From the NCBI GenBank assembly GCA_033439765.1, contig JAULSN010000009.1, positions 806,001-870,000 on the forward strand: a stretch of DNA of 64,000 nt. The letters run 5' to 3'. Positions 12,060 to 24,460 of this stretch are shown here, one piece after another. This DNA is from Lasiosphaeria ovina. Taxonomy: Eukaryota > Ascomycota > Sordariomycetes > Sordariales > Lasiosphaeriaceae. Made by a program: the position numbers and the translations under genes. The first letter of the stretch is position 1. Each line of letters starts with the position of its first letter. Below the pieces are notes generated by a model. It worked only from the letters and a program-made list of their open reading frames with translations, was not told the origin of the DNA and did no database searches.

Positions 12060-12870
12060 TCTTCAGCCAGGAGTCGTCGCCTAACGACATGTTCAGAGAC
12101 GGCAAGCGGCTACTCAACTGTCTGCCCAAACTCGTTTGGGCAGACGGTTGAGAACATGTTCTACGAGTGTGGGCAGACGGTCAAAAACAAGACGGCAAGC
12201 GGCTACGAGAGTCGTCGCCCAAAGACCTTCTTCCCTCATCGGCAAGGCTCCTTCCCGAGTTTAACGGGGGCGAGACAGAGCGGCAGTTCGTGGATACTGT
12301 ACGTCGCCGCCCAATCCAAGCCTGATATGTATCAGGTTGGGCAAGCCATCTGTCGGTCGTCCAACGACATATTCTACATCTCCTTTCTCATCCGCGAAGG
12401 CAGCGTGAAGTTTGACTTTGACAAAGACGGCTTCCCCGAGATAAGAGACGTCGCCCAACGACCTTCTTCCCTCCTCGGCAAGGCTCCTTCCCGAGTTTAA
12501 CGGGGGCGAGACAGTACCAGGGCGACTACTCTCTCTTGTAGCCGCTTGCCGTCTTTGAATAGGTCTACCTACGATGAGTCTGATGAGACTCAGAAACTAC
12601 ATGGATTGCAGAAAGAAAAGGAGGCAGAGCTGGAGGCAATGAAAAAGAAATATATCCCAATTGAGCAAAAGATGAAAATCCTCACCAAGCAAATGGAAGA
12701 GCTTGATGCTGATGCCCTCAACGACATATTCAGAGACGGCAAGCGGCTACGGGAGTCGTCGCCCAACGACAAATTCTACATCTCCTCTCTCATCCGCGAA
12801 GGCAGATGTAGAACATGTTCTCGACCGTCTGCCCATGTTCCCCGACGGGGAACATGACGTTGGGGAACGT
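12060..12870. repeat. Cluster of direct and inverted repeats
   Basis: Blocks recur in different orders: 'cagagacggcaagcggctac' at about 12092, 12189 (partial) and 12731; 'acgacatattctacatctcc' type at 12363 and 12770; and a ~60-base block with 'ctcggcaaggctccttcccg' at 12238 and 12473. An 11-bp perfect inverted repeat with a 4-base loop lies at about 12121-12146 (gtctgcccaaa). The same gtctgccca/tgggcagac word recurs near 12170 and 12826 next to a gaacatgttc palindrome. A coiled-coil peptide (EKEAELEAMKKKY) is encoded at 12546-12720 plus. Confidence 0.5.
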
Positions 12871-12899
12871 GAAACTGCTTCGATCCCGCGGCCAGATGG

Positions 12900-13560
12900 G
12901 ACATGATCCAAAGGATTTTGCCGTATTTTGATGCCTCAGACCCGGTCGCTGGCCGGTGGGCCCCCAAGATGATGGCGATCATGTGCCCGACGCTCCCCGC
13001 CCCGGCATCGAATCCCAACTATCAGCCTTCCAACCTCCTGCCCAAGCTTTTCACCTTGCTCGCCCTGCATGAGGGCGTTCGTTTCCGCCGAGAGCCTCCT
13101 AACCATATTTTCCAGGCTGGCGGCCGATCATCTCCCGTACGAATCGACCAACTACGGAGCCCATGGGATTTTCCACGAGCTGCAGTTCCGCGAAATACTC
13201 GGAACAGTCTGGACGCTGGGCCAAATTGGCGATGGGACAGGCAAGCCTTCGTTTAGCGATGAGCCTGATTTAGGCTGGAGAATGATCGCCGAGAGGGCTG
13301 CTCTCCTAGGTCAAACCGGCAGCGGTTGATAAAAATCAGGCGAGCTTGAACAGGATCCACGCGAGCTGTGACGTCCTGGCCATCGCTGCTGCGGTCTGGT
13401 CTTGGCATTCACCATGATGGAGTGAGTGCAGGGACTGAATGCTCGAAGCCCTCTTCACGCTCAGCGAGGCGGCGCTAGGGGGAATCGACGCCGAAGAGGC
13501 CAAGAATGCTATTCAGACTTTCAAAGGACAGAATGAGCCTAGATGGATTGGACAGGAGAT
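12900..13560 (+). pseudogene. Blm10/PA200-like proteasome activator fragment
   Basis: Frame 12903 gives RILPYFDASDPV, then CPTLPAP and a YQPSNLLPKLFTLL segment. A frameshift near 13085 leads into ESLLTIFSRLAADHLPY followed by HGIFHELQF and LGQIGDGTG, open to 13329. This succession (ILPY..SDPV, LP.LF.LW, F.DLFSRLARD, G.FT) is the N-terminal HEAT-repeat region of fungal Blm10, the ~2000-residue nuclear proteasome activator. A later frame at 13439 (LSEAALGGIDAEEA) could be a further part of the same protein with sequence missing between. Only a few percent of the gene is present, so it is a relic. The family match is from memory. Confidence 0.45.
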
Positions 13561-14585
13561 CCCAACGCCCAGGACTGAGAGCACCTTGTGCACGCGCCCG
13601 CGCTCAGATGGCTGCGGAAAACGGGGCCAGGTGCAAGCCCAACTCCTCATATTATCACTGCAGTGTTGCGCGGGGGATTACGGAAACGCATGGACTTGGC
13701 GGAGAGCGCGCAGAGGGCTCCGTGCCGCGGGCCGTCAGGGTGTGCGATGCGCCTCTCTACAGGGCTGGGGCAGGAAAGGCGCCGTTCGCCGTGGCAGCCT
13801 GGGAGGCTAGCAACACTTCGGAAAAGGGTAAAATACGCATGATACAAAAAGCCGACCCGGGGTAGCCACCTATGGTTTGGCCCCCCTCGCCACACTTGTC
13901 GGCTCAAGAGCACCACTTCCATTAAACGCGGCTGTACCGGGTAGTAAAAAAAAACATTATTTTTTCGGTCGAATTTTTGAATAAAAATTACTTACCGGCC
14001 GCCCTCCGTGTACTTGTCCGAATTCTTTTTGTTTTCGGTCGACTTTTTCTGAACAATGGCGCGGCGGGCGCTGACAGGCTAAGTGGATGCATGCCACGTT
14101 TGAGTCAATGCTGCGGCTGCAACGTGGTTTTTCCTTTTTTTTTGACACGGCTGAGGGGGTTAAAATCTTCACTCATCAACTGACTCGGTGTTTTATTGAC
14201 CATGCTGCAGCGCAACAATCTTTCATAAGAAGTCCTAACACGCCCGCACCTATCTCGGCCGCTCTTCTCTCCTCACCTTTCTGCCTTCCCACGAGCCGCA
14301 AAACAGGCCACCGGAAAAAAATTAGATGACGTTCGCAGACCTAACAAAAGGCGCGTTTCGCCCGGTGCTACGAGCCCACGTTCCCTTGGCTTACATGGCG
14401 AATATAGTTTACATGACCACCCTCGACTTCCCCGCGCTTGTTGCTCTAAATACGCGAGTATGAGCAGCCATCGTGCTCGAGTCCCGCGGCAAACAATCTA
14501 TCCGTCGGCCGGGTCACGCTCCCCGTTGCCAACTTTGCATATAACCAACTAGGTATCGCCCAAACAGAGAAGAGACGGTATTTGA
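13561..14585. other. No recognisable gene
   Basis: Short frames only. AT-richer from 13940 to 14180. Nothing supported. Confidence 0.3.
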
Positions 14586-16250
14586 TCAGTCGAAAGGCCC
14601 TCCCTCCCAGAATAAGAGAAATGACAAAAAAAATGCAGGAAAGCTAGTGTCTAACCGACAAATCCCTTTATTGCCCAGACCGCCCAAACAGGAGTACGGG
14701 AAGCCAAAAGAAGAAGAGAAAACAGAAGAACCAGGGCCGTGTACAGGAAGAAGAGGCTCAGGTTGTCTTTGACAAGCCGCTAGAGCACCTGGGGGCGATG
14801 CTGGAGCCAGGGCCGGACCTTCCGACGTATCTATTATGGTGGTATGGGCGTCCTCTACCTCTCCGTCCTCGCAGTCGGTGCCTTCTCCCACGGCTTCCTG
14901 GTCACCGCTACCGGCACCTCGCCATCCAGCGGATTGGAAACGCCGGTGCCATTAGCCATGAAACCAACCAACACGCGGTCAGCCGAGGTTGGGGCGACAG
15001 GATCCCAGGCCTCCTCGTCATTTGCATCCCTGAGAAGCCGGCCGAAGGGGCTCAGGTGGAGCGAAAGACTGATGGCGCCCGCCTCCTTGCTACCGCTCTT
15101 CACCTCCTCGCCCGTGCTGCTTCCACTGCCGCCGCTCCCCGGGAGCATGGTGCCTGGGGCCTGCCCGTCCGACGGACGGTTGCTCTCTCTCGGGTCTCGA
15201 TGAAAAATTTGCTAGAATCCCAGTCGCCTTCTTTCGGCAGGCTGGGCATCGGACTCGACCAGCGCCGGCTTGATCTACTTGGGCCGGCGTCGGCCCGGCT
15301 TCCTGGAGCCGTCCGTCGATATTGGGCCCGAAGGTCTTGGATAGCTGTCTGAAGGCGGGTTCGGCCCAATCAAGCCCTGAAAGGAGGTCTTGGATCAGGC
15401 ACACCTCAAGTCCTCCGTCGCTTCTGAGCAGGTCTTGCGTTGCGGCAGTAGGCGCAAAATGGACAGAGATTCTGCCGCGGTTGACTTGTCTGCAGGTCCA
15501 TCGCCTCCGTTCCCCTCCGTTGCCGCCTTGGCAGATTCCTGAGCCGTGTTTTGGTTGTAGATATGGCCTTCTCCGATGGCTCAAGGGGGTCTTTTGAGGT
15601 CTCGGCGGGTTCCTTGAAGGCCGTGACCGAGGCTTCGGCGTCTTCCGAGGACTACTCGGATGGATCCTCTGCCGGGCTCGACGACACGACCCAAAGGCGG
15701 TTCTGCACCAGGCAGTTGAGCCACGCACACACGTCGTGCCACGGAATGGCAGCGCGATGCCGCTTGAGCATCTCCTCGTCTCCGGAAGCGGTGAGGATGA
15801 ATGCAAAGATGCCGACCCCAGAACTGCAGCAGCGTGTGGGACAGGTTGTCGACTCGCCCCATCGTCTGCATCACTCTGCTTGTGAGCGTCGCGGCATTTC
15901 CCCGCCACCCAGGCGTTGAACCGGACACCCGGGCACTTTTTGGGGGGCCAACAACTTCAGCGAACGATGCAGAGTACGACAAGACAGTGCAGAGCAGATG
16001 GATGGAGATTAACCGCCTGTCACACGGTCAGTTTCCCGGTTCAAACACGACGGAGAGATTCTTACCCGAGCTCCGCCGACCCTTCTCCTCCGGCTTCCAT
16101 ATCTCTCTTCAGAGCCTCGACAAATGAATCAAGGATGGGCTTGAATGTCCCAGGGGGAACATTGGCTAACTACGAGACGGTCGTAAACTTTGGGCCAGAG
16201 CTTAAGAGAGGAGGGACCACCTCCCTTCGGCCCTATATCTGAGGCGACAG
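14586..16250 (-). pseudogene. Frameshifted gene, possibly Est1/Smg7-type domain
   Basis: Reading right to left, fragments in several frames look coding: a helical piece LDSFVEALKRDMEAGGEG near 16100, then VGIFAFILTASGDEEMLK, followed by AAIPWHDVCAWLNCLV at about 15815-15700, then a piece with LLSGLDWAEPAFRQL near 15380. A hydrophobic helix followed by IPWHDVCAWLN resembles the 'PW..L..FLN' signature of the Est1/Smg5-7 DNA/RNA-binding domain (telomerase and nonsense-mediated decay factors), and 'EDL..GL.WA' resembles the later motif of that domain. The remainder to 14586 is Pro/Ala/Glu-rich. Long minus frames such as 15090-15908 mix correct and incorrect frames. The assignment is tentative. 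Confidence 0.25.
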
Positions 16251-16310
16251 CCGGCATTGATTCTTCCTCTCCGTCTGAGAATCGAACGAATTCTTCAGCC
16301 TCGCTGAATC

Positions 16311-16372
16311 CGGAGTCGGATAAGTCGGAGTCGGATGAGTCGGAGTCGGAGTCGGAGTCGGAGTCGGAGTCG
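16311..16372 (+). repeat. ggagtc hexanucleotide simple repeat
   Basis: About ten copies of cggagt/gagtcg encode a Ser-Glu(-Ser-Asp) run on the plus strand. Typical low-complexity coding-like repeat; no gene is called around it. Confidence 0.8.
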
Positions 16373-16402
16373 TCTGCCCTGAAGTCTCTCAGTGCGCGCC
16401 CT

Positions 16403-17316
16403 CTATTTTATCGTCAAGCTTCCCCGCCTGGTAGCGCGCCAGGACCAGGAAATGCAATTTGAACATGGGGGGTTGCGGCTGATGTTGGCTAGAAGGCGGC
16501 TCACAGAGGAGTGGTCACCGCCCTCCCTAATTATGGCCCGAGCTTCGAGATGAGCAGCGTTCAGCCAGAGCTTCTGATATTTTAGGGATTTCTTGCTCCT
16601 GTTTGAAGGAGGGTTGAAGAGGAACACGTCAGTATTGCGACTGCTTTGAGGCTGAGAAGAGGTACATAGATGGACTAACAGCTTGTTGAAGTTCATCACT
16701 CTGAGCCTCATCAGCTCGAGCTTGACGGAGCATCCACCGGGGGGAGGCCAACAATGGCGTGGTATAGCGCAATGGCTGAGAAGGCGTAGAGATATTTGAC
16801 TACCATCTCGTAGACGGAGCCGCGCCCGAATAGCCCCGGAGACCGACTCCAGAAAAAGGCAAACCTCGGGGACCACCACATTGTACCAGATCTCGCCCAA
16901 GAGACCCTGTTCCACGAGCCAGGTGGTCATCGCTTCGCCGGCTCGCTCGAGCGAGGTCTGTACGGATGTCGCGATAAGATCACCGAAAGTTTTTTCCAGC
17001 AGGCTGAGGACCAGATGTGTTAGACCAATAATCGACTCGTCGCTAGTAGGGGGACATTCGATCGTCTTTCTCATTTTGGAGACGTGTGAGAGTTTCGATA
17101 ACGATGGACGCCTGTTGTAGAATAGCTTGCGTGAGCCGGCCAAGCCTCCTCTCGTGGGCTTCCTCGCAGGTGAGTTGGGTGTTCCTGGAGTTGTCGACGG
17201 ACTGCCGCTTGCTGAGGAGCTCGATCAGGAATTCCGAGGCGTCTTTGAGACCGAACGCATCCTTGTGGACCAAGCATCCTCAAAACTGCCCCCCACAGTA
17301 GCCGGGGCAAGGACAC
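16403..17316 (-). pseudogene. Hypothetical fungal protein, frameshifted
   Basis: The frame 17273-17043 encodes a helical segment (DASEFLIELLSKRQSV... RRLGRLTQAILQQ) that ends at a stop after RLQNEKDD. A second frame continues with CPPTSDESIIGLTHLVLSLLEKTFGDLI and a further amphipathic stretch to about 16800. The two read as one alpha-helical protein broken by a frameshift near 17060-17090. Downstream sequence to 16403 becomes less protein-like. No family is recognised. It lies directly after the membrane-protein relic at 17317-18880 on the same strand. Confidence 0.3.
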
Positions 17317-18880
17317 TTATGGTGTTCGGGCAAGGCAAACAAACTTGATTTGAAGGAAGCGTGTCAGGGCCTGCGAAAATGATGATTTGGGGAGTTGAGA
17401 CCAGTCCATAGTGGCCGTGTGAGCTGTCTCGGTGTTTGGGGCGTCCTCATGCCTTACAATCTCTTCCATTCCGTGACTGACCTGCATCATGGCAGAGACC
17501 GGTCGGCGCTGTACAAATTGTGGCCGTATCTGACCAATTTTCTGATACCCGAGACGGATGACGCGCATTCTGATTAAGCCTAGCGGTACTACCACCTTCA
17601 CTGGGCCACCACATATCCCAGATTGATTCCAGACTCAGAACGGGTGTCTGACATCTCAAGGCTTCTCTGGCGACGGCATGGCCTGTTGCCCGAGAAGACC
17701 CCACGGAAGAAGGGGCAGTCCCAGATTGGCAGCCATGGCGGTAAAGGCCTCGAGGGTGGTTAATATGACTTAATCGGTGATGGCTCCCTGGCGAGTTGTC
17801 ATGGTCAGCGCGGGGTAAGAGAGGGAAGTTGACTCTTGGCTTTCGTCCTTCGCGGAACGGGACACACTTACAGGTGAAAGTCAGGATCCAGGAAAGTATT
17901 CAAGCTGGTAACCTTGGCAAAAGCCACCATGCCCGACCTGTGCGCACGAGGCCTTGTCAGCGGATCACGGAAGGGGGGGGGGGGGCTGGATCCTCATTCA
18001 TACGCTAGACCGAGCGACAGAGCCAGCATCAAGGGGATCTTGACCCGCAGTCCCAGATTGACCTTCCAGACAATGGCCAGTATCAAGAGCACAAGCAGGA
18101 TGTCGGTACAACCAGACACGGCTAAAGAGAGTCAGCATAAGTAGGCCAGAAGGAGATGGGGGGGCCGTCCATAAATGCTGAACTTATGGCGAATGCGACA
18201 AGCATGCGGCCCGTGATTCTGTCTGGATAGTACAGATGGACCGACAAGAGGATAACATTAATCAGGAGCACGAGTTGGCAGATGCCTGCGATGATCAAAG
18301 AAATCACCCCGTACTGCCGACCCTTTTGTAATTGGGAGACGACGCCAGTAGCTAGTATCGCTACAGACATCATCTTGGGTAGGGGCCGAAGGAGGCAATC
18401 CCCGAGCATGAAGCTAAGATTTGTCCACCGGATTGCGTCTGCCGCACGGTCGGCAGGCAGCGCGTCTGAATGTGCTTGCCCAAGCCGAGTGACGTCGCCA
18501 TGTTGATGAATACCGCGCTGACAATGAGGGCGGCCGGCCTGTTGGAAAAGCCAATGTCAGCATGGTCAGGACCCCCTCACGGAGTAGCCTCTGCACGGCT
18601 TCCAGACTTAGCAGGGCGAGCGTTGCAATGGCTTCCTGGAGGACGGTGGCCCTGAATTGGCTTCCGGATTCAGGATGATACCGCAAGCGGAGGTAAGCGG
18701 ATAAGATGCGGAGGAGGAGATATAAAAGGACGGACAATACCAGCGAAGCGTAGACAGTTGTGAGCACCTCGCCGCTTCTGTCTTCGATCGCCCGCCCGCC
18801 CGCCCGGGCACTTCAGCGAGAAGGGAATGATGCATGGCGTGTGAGAAGGAGAAGGAACGATCAAGATGATGCCATCCATC
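17317..18880 (-). pseudogene. Rhodopsin-domain (PF20684-like) integral membrane protein, decayed
   Basis: Reading right to left, several hydrophobic segments appear in alternating frames: LVLSVLLYLLLRILSAYL (about 18760-18700), a segment with SVAILATGVV, then GVISLIIAGICQLVLLINVILLSVHLYYP (about 18330-18230), and TDILLVLLILAIVWKVN with LRVKIPLMLALSLGLAY near 18110-18000. The 'D-x-x-L-x-x-L-x-I-x-x-x-W-x-x-x-x-x-L-R-x-K' pattern followed by LSLGL is typical of fungal rhodopsin-domain membrane proteins. Then VTSLNTFLDP and LEAFTAMAANLGLPLL match the regions after helices 6 and 7. An in-frame TAA near 17771 and several frameshifts, one beside a 13-G run at 17973-17985, show it is not functional. 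The cytoplasmic tail runs to about 17317. Confidence 0.5.
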
Positions 18881-21640
18881 GTTGACGGAGAGGGAGTCGA
18901 GAGCGTCTATTATATCGCTGGAGAGATGGCCCCTTATGTAAACTGATAGCCTTTGTGAGAGATATATATATGCATGGACAAGGGACGATTATACGTCCCC
19001 TCCTACGTTAAGGGTTGTGAGATGCCCCATCGCAGACTAGACCAGATGCCCGTCACAGACTAGACCAGATCCGGTCACGCCATAACCTCTTCCGCATAGC
19101 AAGGAGGCAAATGAAGACAACTTCAGCCGGCTCATACTGGCGGCTCGCGAGTGCGTCGCGGGGACCCCTTGAGCGAAGAGAATACAAAGTGGATCGAGAG
19201 GGGGTCGGTTCTGGCCCAGTCCGAATCGGATTGTTGTCATTACCGGGCCAACTAGACTAGATGGAGGCGCGCCTTGAGCATGTCGAGACGCGTTGACCTT
19301 GGCTGTCGAGCCTTGTGGAAAAACGAGAGTGGAACATGTACGGATTCCTGTTATTTCAACATGTTTAATCCAGTGCGGATGAGGGGTGTGATGCTCACTA
19401 ATAAGACGTCATTGTGTGTATATCACGCATCCTAAGCAACTTCCCTGGGGAAGACAAGACGCAGCGGGCAAAACAACCATCACCACCACCACCACACGGT
19501 CAGCGAGCAGCGCATCATCGTATAGGATCAGATCATACCAGCTATATATCATAGGCTCCCCGGTCAAATCTTATCTCTGCTCTCGGGCTGCTCTCCTTCA
19601 GGCAAGCGGCTGTGGAATTGCGGACCCCTCCGACTATCCACATTTGGGGAAATATCACCACCCCAATCAAGCAAGGTTCGACGAAAAAAGAAGCCCTAGG
19701 ATTTCGAGTCTCTATTTGAGTGCTGGGCTCGCGTCCGGCTGTTGAATCTCTCCCCTTATCCGCAGGCAGTGATCCTCGGCCCCTTGCTCATTCGTCATCC
19801 CCGCAGCCAGAGACCCGCAACTCTGAGTCTTTCGCCCCAGGTTTCGGGTAGATGCCGGAACCGGAACAGTTGAAGGCCTGTGGCCTGGGCCTTTGCTCTC
19901 GAGATAAATTTTAAACTCGTGCGCCCCTTACCCATCCTTTCTGCCCAGCAGAGCACTGGCACTGCAGAGTCCGACGCGGCAAGGGCCCATACCCGAAACC
20001 GGTCCGGCTGTTTTCGGCTATATATGCAGTTTTCGCCTATGCACCCTCTGCCGGAACTGCTTCGTGCTCCGCCGAAACGAAACCCCATCTACTTTGGGAG
20101 GCCTATTATATGTATCCTCCGTCATAGCTGGCTCGACGTTTGGAGTCTGCCGGCAAGGTGGCCGGTGCGATTATATCCACTGCTACGAGTTTCGTGTTAC
20201 TACCATATACCGGGAGGTGGGAGCCTTTTCCTTTCAGGACGACCGGTCTAGGGCAGATATGACGAGTTGGGAATTCGGCTTCACAATTCTGCTTGATGCG
20301 CTAAGTCAAATCCGAAGGAGGCCCACATCTAGATATATAGGGAAGGAAATCTCCAACTCGTACCAACCACTCACCAAGACCACGGCACCAACCCGACACT
20401 GCTCGGGGTGGGCCACTTTTTTGTTGTGCTCCTCCATCTCCCATCCAGTACAGGCAATCGGTAAGGCGGCAAGATCGAGGAATTGCTAGGCATCTCCGAA
20501 GTGAGTGGAATGCGCCTAGTACATATGCCTACTCGCGGCCTCCATGTAGCTCGTGTAATTAAGGGGACCGGAACCGGAAGACTCTGGGGGATCACAGCAA
20601 TACTCGCAGTGCAGTGCAGGATGAATCGCTTCGCGCCTATTTGGAAGATAGAGGTTGTTGAACAGCAAATTTCCGAGCAGCTTCTCCAATAGTATCGCGG
20701 GGCCCGTTGCTGGCCGTGGCGGACCTCTGAAAAGGACTAGGCTGTCGCTCCACCACCACCCCTTGAAGCCGTTGCTAGGCAGAGAGGGCCGCTCACAGTC
20801 CTGAAGCCCTGTCTATACGAAAAAAACAGCTCATTACGTATTGGTGGGTTCTCGAGAAAACGGAGGAGACAGAAGGTCGACTCGTAGCGTAGCCGTCGAA
20901 GCATTAACAGGGAGTGGCGGAGGAGCAGAGCGGGTTGAGCTTTGGTGTGGCGCGACGGACGACGCCAGTGAAAGTCGGCGACTGGAAAAGGAAAACCTGG
21001 GGAAGCCGCCTCTCGTGCAGATGCCAGTCTTTATGGTTCGTCCGCCCCGGGGCGCTCGGGGTCTTGGTGGAAACTGGGGACTGCCATCTATCTGGCTATT
21101 CAATATCGTGCATGACCGGCGCTGCTGTAACAGTCCGAGCAAGACCGGCGTCGTCCCCGGTCTGCGCCCGGCCTTCCATAGAGGACCTGAGGGTCCTGCC
21201 AGGTTGGCCAGACTCTACCTAAGTAGTACCCGCCGTCTTGCCAGTCTCGTCGGTATTCGCTTGAGCTGGGCCAGCTCGCTAGATGCGGTATACAAATATT
21301 AGGTGGTGAGGTGGGAGGGAAGTTGCCTGTGATGGTGGGAGGAAAATAACTCCCGGGGCCGCTCGGGAAGACTTTGTCACAAAGTCGTGTCGTCGGCAGA
21401 ATAATAAATTAAAAACAAGATCGATTCCGTCGTCGATGCTGGTCGTGGCCATAGTCTCTAAGAATCTGGTCGTAACTCTATCATTTTGTAGCGTGGGTGG
21501 GGAGCCAATCGCGCGACATGTAATTGTGTCCGTCCTCCAATTTGTAATGGCCTCCTTGCCGTGGTCGCAATGATGATAACTATAGAAAATGTCTGGCGCG
21601 CCCGGCGATGACGATTCGGGTCTTCCGGGCAGCAGCTAGC
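18881..21640. other. Long stretch without a recognisable gene
   Basis: Many short frames on both strands, the longest about 153 codons at 20841-21302 plus. A protein-like minus frame at 20371-20595 (VPVPLITRATWRPRVGICT) overlaps an equally plausible plus frame at 20483-20692; neither is recognised. 19460-19500 holds a caccac simple repeat. No mobile-element ends were found. Confidence 0.3.
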
Positions 21641-21642
21641 CG

Positions 21643-22500
21643 TTGTCCCTGCGCCTACGCGGTGAGGACTCAGACTCAGACTCGCAGCTCACCGGCCTGG
21701 GCAGCACCCCTGAGATTTCTTCTTCACCTTCCAGGGCTATAGAAGCCTTACAACGCATTGAAGAGGAAGATGAAGTGGAAGATGACGAGTCAGACGACTC
21801 TGTACATCCAGCAGACGATATTTTACAGAAAATCATGCGAATTTGGGAACAACTTCGCAAGAACATCAACAACTAAGTTCGCCGGCAGGGAGCTGAGCGT
21901 CAGAGATACAACCTCGATGCCTTCCTCTTCAAGTTGACTAGCGATGGCACTCCGAATCACGTTGCAATGAACACCCGGCGGCTTGGAGAGGCTTTCATGA
22001 ACCCTTCTATTCGGGATGCCCTCAAAGTTCAAGGTATTACCGCCGCCAGCGATGATCATGTTGCCGAGGCCGGGTCTTTCAGCACCACTATACGCAGGGA
22101 GATGAAGAGCTTGATCAAGGAGCCGGTTTTTGGTGTACTTGAGCCTTTTCAGGGGCAGTCTGCAGTACCTACTACTATTACACAAGTCTATGACACTACC
22201 TAGCTCGAAAACACTTTCAAAGAAGCCTAGCCAACTCTCAAAAAGGAAGCCCCGAATATGGTTACCTTTTTATCACAGGTCCTTCAGAATCAGGTACGTT
22301 TCCCATTCCCGTTGCTCTTTATCCCATTCCCATAAGTCTCTCTCCCATCATTGTACTAATATTGTGACAGCGCATGACCCAGAAAGAGCTGGCCAACATG
22401 GAATTTGACGATGATAAAAGCTCCCAAATCTTCCTACTCGCCTCCCTATTTATAGGCGGTTACGCGCGCAACAACAGCTCCTTTTTGAGGGATATTCTTG
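21643..22500 (+). pseudogene. Fragment of a transposon-linked fungal gene (DUF6589-like N-terminal region)
   Basis: An acidic Ser-rich lead (21643-21876) is followed by a frame from about 21905 with NTRRLGEAFMNPSIRDAL and QVYDTT, continuing past two TAG codons (22201, 22228) that stand where Trp is expected. An intron with GTACGT donor at 22293 and TGACAG acceptor ending 22370 joins QVLQNQ to RMTQKELANMEF and a hydrophobic block (IFLLASLFIGGYARN, LRDILGLNM). The arrangement resembles the N-terminal part of fungal proteins adjoining DUF6589 in transposon-like genes. Coding sequence ends abruptly at about 22505, where the Helitron fragment on the other strand begins, so the Helitron junction truncates it. 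TGG-to-TAG changes fit RIP-like mutation. Confidence 0.4.
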
Positions 22501-22503
22501 GCC

Positions 22504-23760
22504 TCAATATGCTCGCGAGTGGAAATGCCATGCCGCGATGTGTGGGTTCTCCCGCAGCAGCCGGCGCGATTTGGCCATGCGCGCATGCTCGTCCAGAACC
22601 TTCCACTCCTCGTACTCGGGCATGTGCTGGTACAGGCTCTGCCAGTGCAAGTCGGCAGGGCTTTTTGGGTTATGAACGCGGCCGGCACCCCAAGGCAGGA
22701 GGCGAACGCCTCGCACTCGCGGCGGCGTCGGTACCAAAAAGGCCGGGTGCCCTTTATCACACCGGCAAAACGCGAGATACGGTTCAAGATAGCCTGGGCC
22801 TCAGGCTGCTCCGGGTCAGCCAGTGCCCGCTGGAGATCCTCCTTGGTGAGAGGCGTGCGGTGGTGCTTGCTGATGTAGAACTTGCTGTTGCTGCGGGCTT
22901 GCTGGCGCATCAGCGTGTTCAAAGCAATGAATCGGAAGCTGTGGTGCCTGGCAAACCGGCCATCCTCCCACTTCATTGCGTGCTCGATATAATCCTGGTA
23001 GGAGATGTTACGCTACCTGGGCTCGACAAAATCTACAACACCTCGGGGAAACAAAGTAGGGCAGGCCAAGGAGAGCAGGGCATATTTCTGGTTGAATTCA
23101 TCCAGAGGCGTGCGACGGATAGATGGCATTTGTAGCCGGTGTGCGGGTAGTGGGTCGGCTGGCTATAAGGGGGGACCTGCTCGGCATCTTCAGCAATAGC
23201 ATTATCGACACAGCCTTGGAGTTGGTTGAGCTCGGTCTCTTGGATTAGTAGGTTAGGCACTGCGGCCTCGTCCACAACATCGCAATCTTCTAGCTCTAGC
23301 TCCCTAATCGGCTCATCATCAGGGCCAAAATCAGCAGGCAAACCCACAGTCTCATCAACCTCATGGATGTTTTAGCTAGTCGAAAAACGTTACCCATCCT
23401 CAGGGAGCTAGGAAAGGTTATCGTAATTCCAGGTGAAATCTCGGTAGCCTAGGTAGTTATTTACGAGAAATCCGAGCCAGGCTTCCACTGCTACACGGCG
23501 GACGCGGAATCGTCGGCGGAACTGCCGATCCATCTGGGCCACGTCCTCAGATCCACGTGGCCGAAGGATAACAACGTCCAGATCCTTAGGCAACAATAGG
23601 AGCTCACTATAGACCTTGCCAACGTTACGCAGGAAGTGTACAACATGCCCACGATACTTGTACTGCTGCCCACGAACCTGTATTTTGTTAGCTACCACAC
23701 CCTTTGCTTTTATCCTCGCTACGTACCGTAAATATATTGACACTGACGTATACCCTCACG
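22504..23760 (-). mobile_element. Truncated Helitron: N-terminal part of the RepHel protein
   Basis: Reading right to left, 23743-23408 encodes RGQQYKYRGHVVHFLRNVGK and LLPKDLDVVILRPRG followed by RQFRRRFRVRR, the segment that precedes the replication domain in fungal Helitrons (DUF6570-like). 23347-23033 is a charged linker. From 22976 comes FRFIALNTLMRQQARSNSKF, with KGTRPFWYRRRRECEAF, then (shifted frame at 22737) DLHWQSLYQHMPEY and ENPHIAAWHFHSR: the Helitron_like_N domain. At least two frameshifts and one TAG break the frame. The HUH replication nuclease motif and the helicase domain are absent because the element is cut at about 22504. No terminal hairpin or CTRR end is visible. This is a dead 5' fragment. 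Confidence 0.7.
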
Positions 23761-23839
23761 GCCTTTATGTTGGCCGTGACGGTGCTGCATGAGTGAGTTC
23801 GTATTTATATTGATCAAGCCCCTGAGTTCGGGGGTTTAC

Positions 23840-24460
23840 ATCAGAACACGCCAAACCACCAACGAGAGAGCACAGACTGGGACATGCAATCTACTGGAAG
23901 GGCTTGCGTGCTGCAAACCGGAGCATGAACGAGCCCTACTTTGGCGGCGATCTTGAAATGGAGCTTGGCGACAGCTTCATCGCCTCCATATTCGGCGGGT
24001 GGACACCCGTCCCCATCGAGCACACACGCACGACGAGTTTCCGGTGGCGGGGGACCTTTGAGCGCGGACTGGCTTGGAGGCAGCACACCTGACTTGGGAT
24101 TTCCATCGGACCAAGCCAAGATACCGGGCTCACTATTCCATACCGGTCACGTCAGGTCGCGAGCGCGCGGTGCTGTGGTTCTTGTTGCCCTTTCCCGGCC
24201 AGCTGCTCGCTCTGGCGTCGGCGGCCCTGTGCGCTCTGGCGCAGCTGTGCAGGGCCACGAGCGAGAGCCGCCACGCGGCAGCTGTACCGGCTGTGTAGCT
24301 GGGCTAGTCCAAAGTCGGCCAGCTTTAGTTCGAGTCCGCCGCTTTTCGTTACCAAGTATAGAATGTTCGAGGGGACACGAGATCACCGTGCCTGCCGTAG
24401 ACTCTGTAGTGGTCTTGGGCACAGCCCAGTGTCTTGTCCGGTCGGATCTTGGCAATTAGG
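23840..24460 (-). pseudogene. Protein kinase catalytic-domain fragment
   Basis: The minus strand near 24395-24365 encodes an HGDL catalytic-loop start, followed after a frameshift at a CCCC run by SNILYLVTKSGG and LKLADFGLAQ, the DFG magnesium-binding motif (about 24355-24290). HGDLxPxNIL followed by KLADFGLA is the arrangement of fungal kinase-like proteins with Gly replacing Arg in HRD. Sequence upstream (the glycine loop and catalytic Lys) is not recognisable. Downstream, 24119-23841 is an open frame without a clear kinase C-lobe. It is a fragment next to other gene fragments. Confidence 0.5.
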
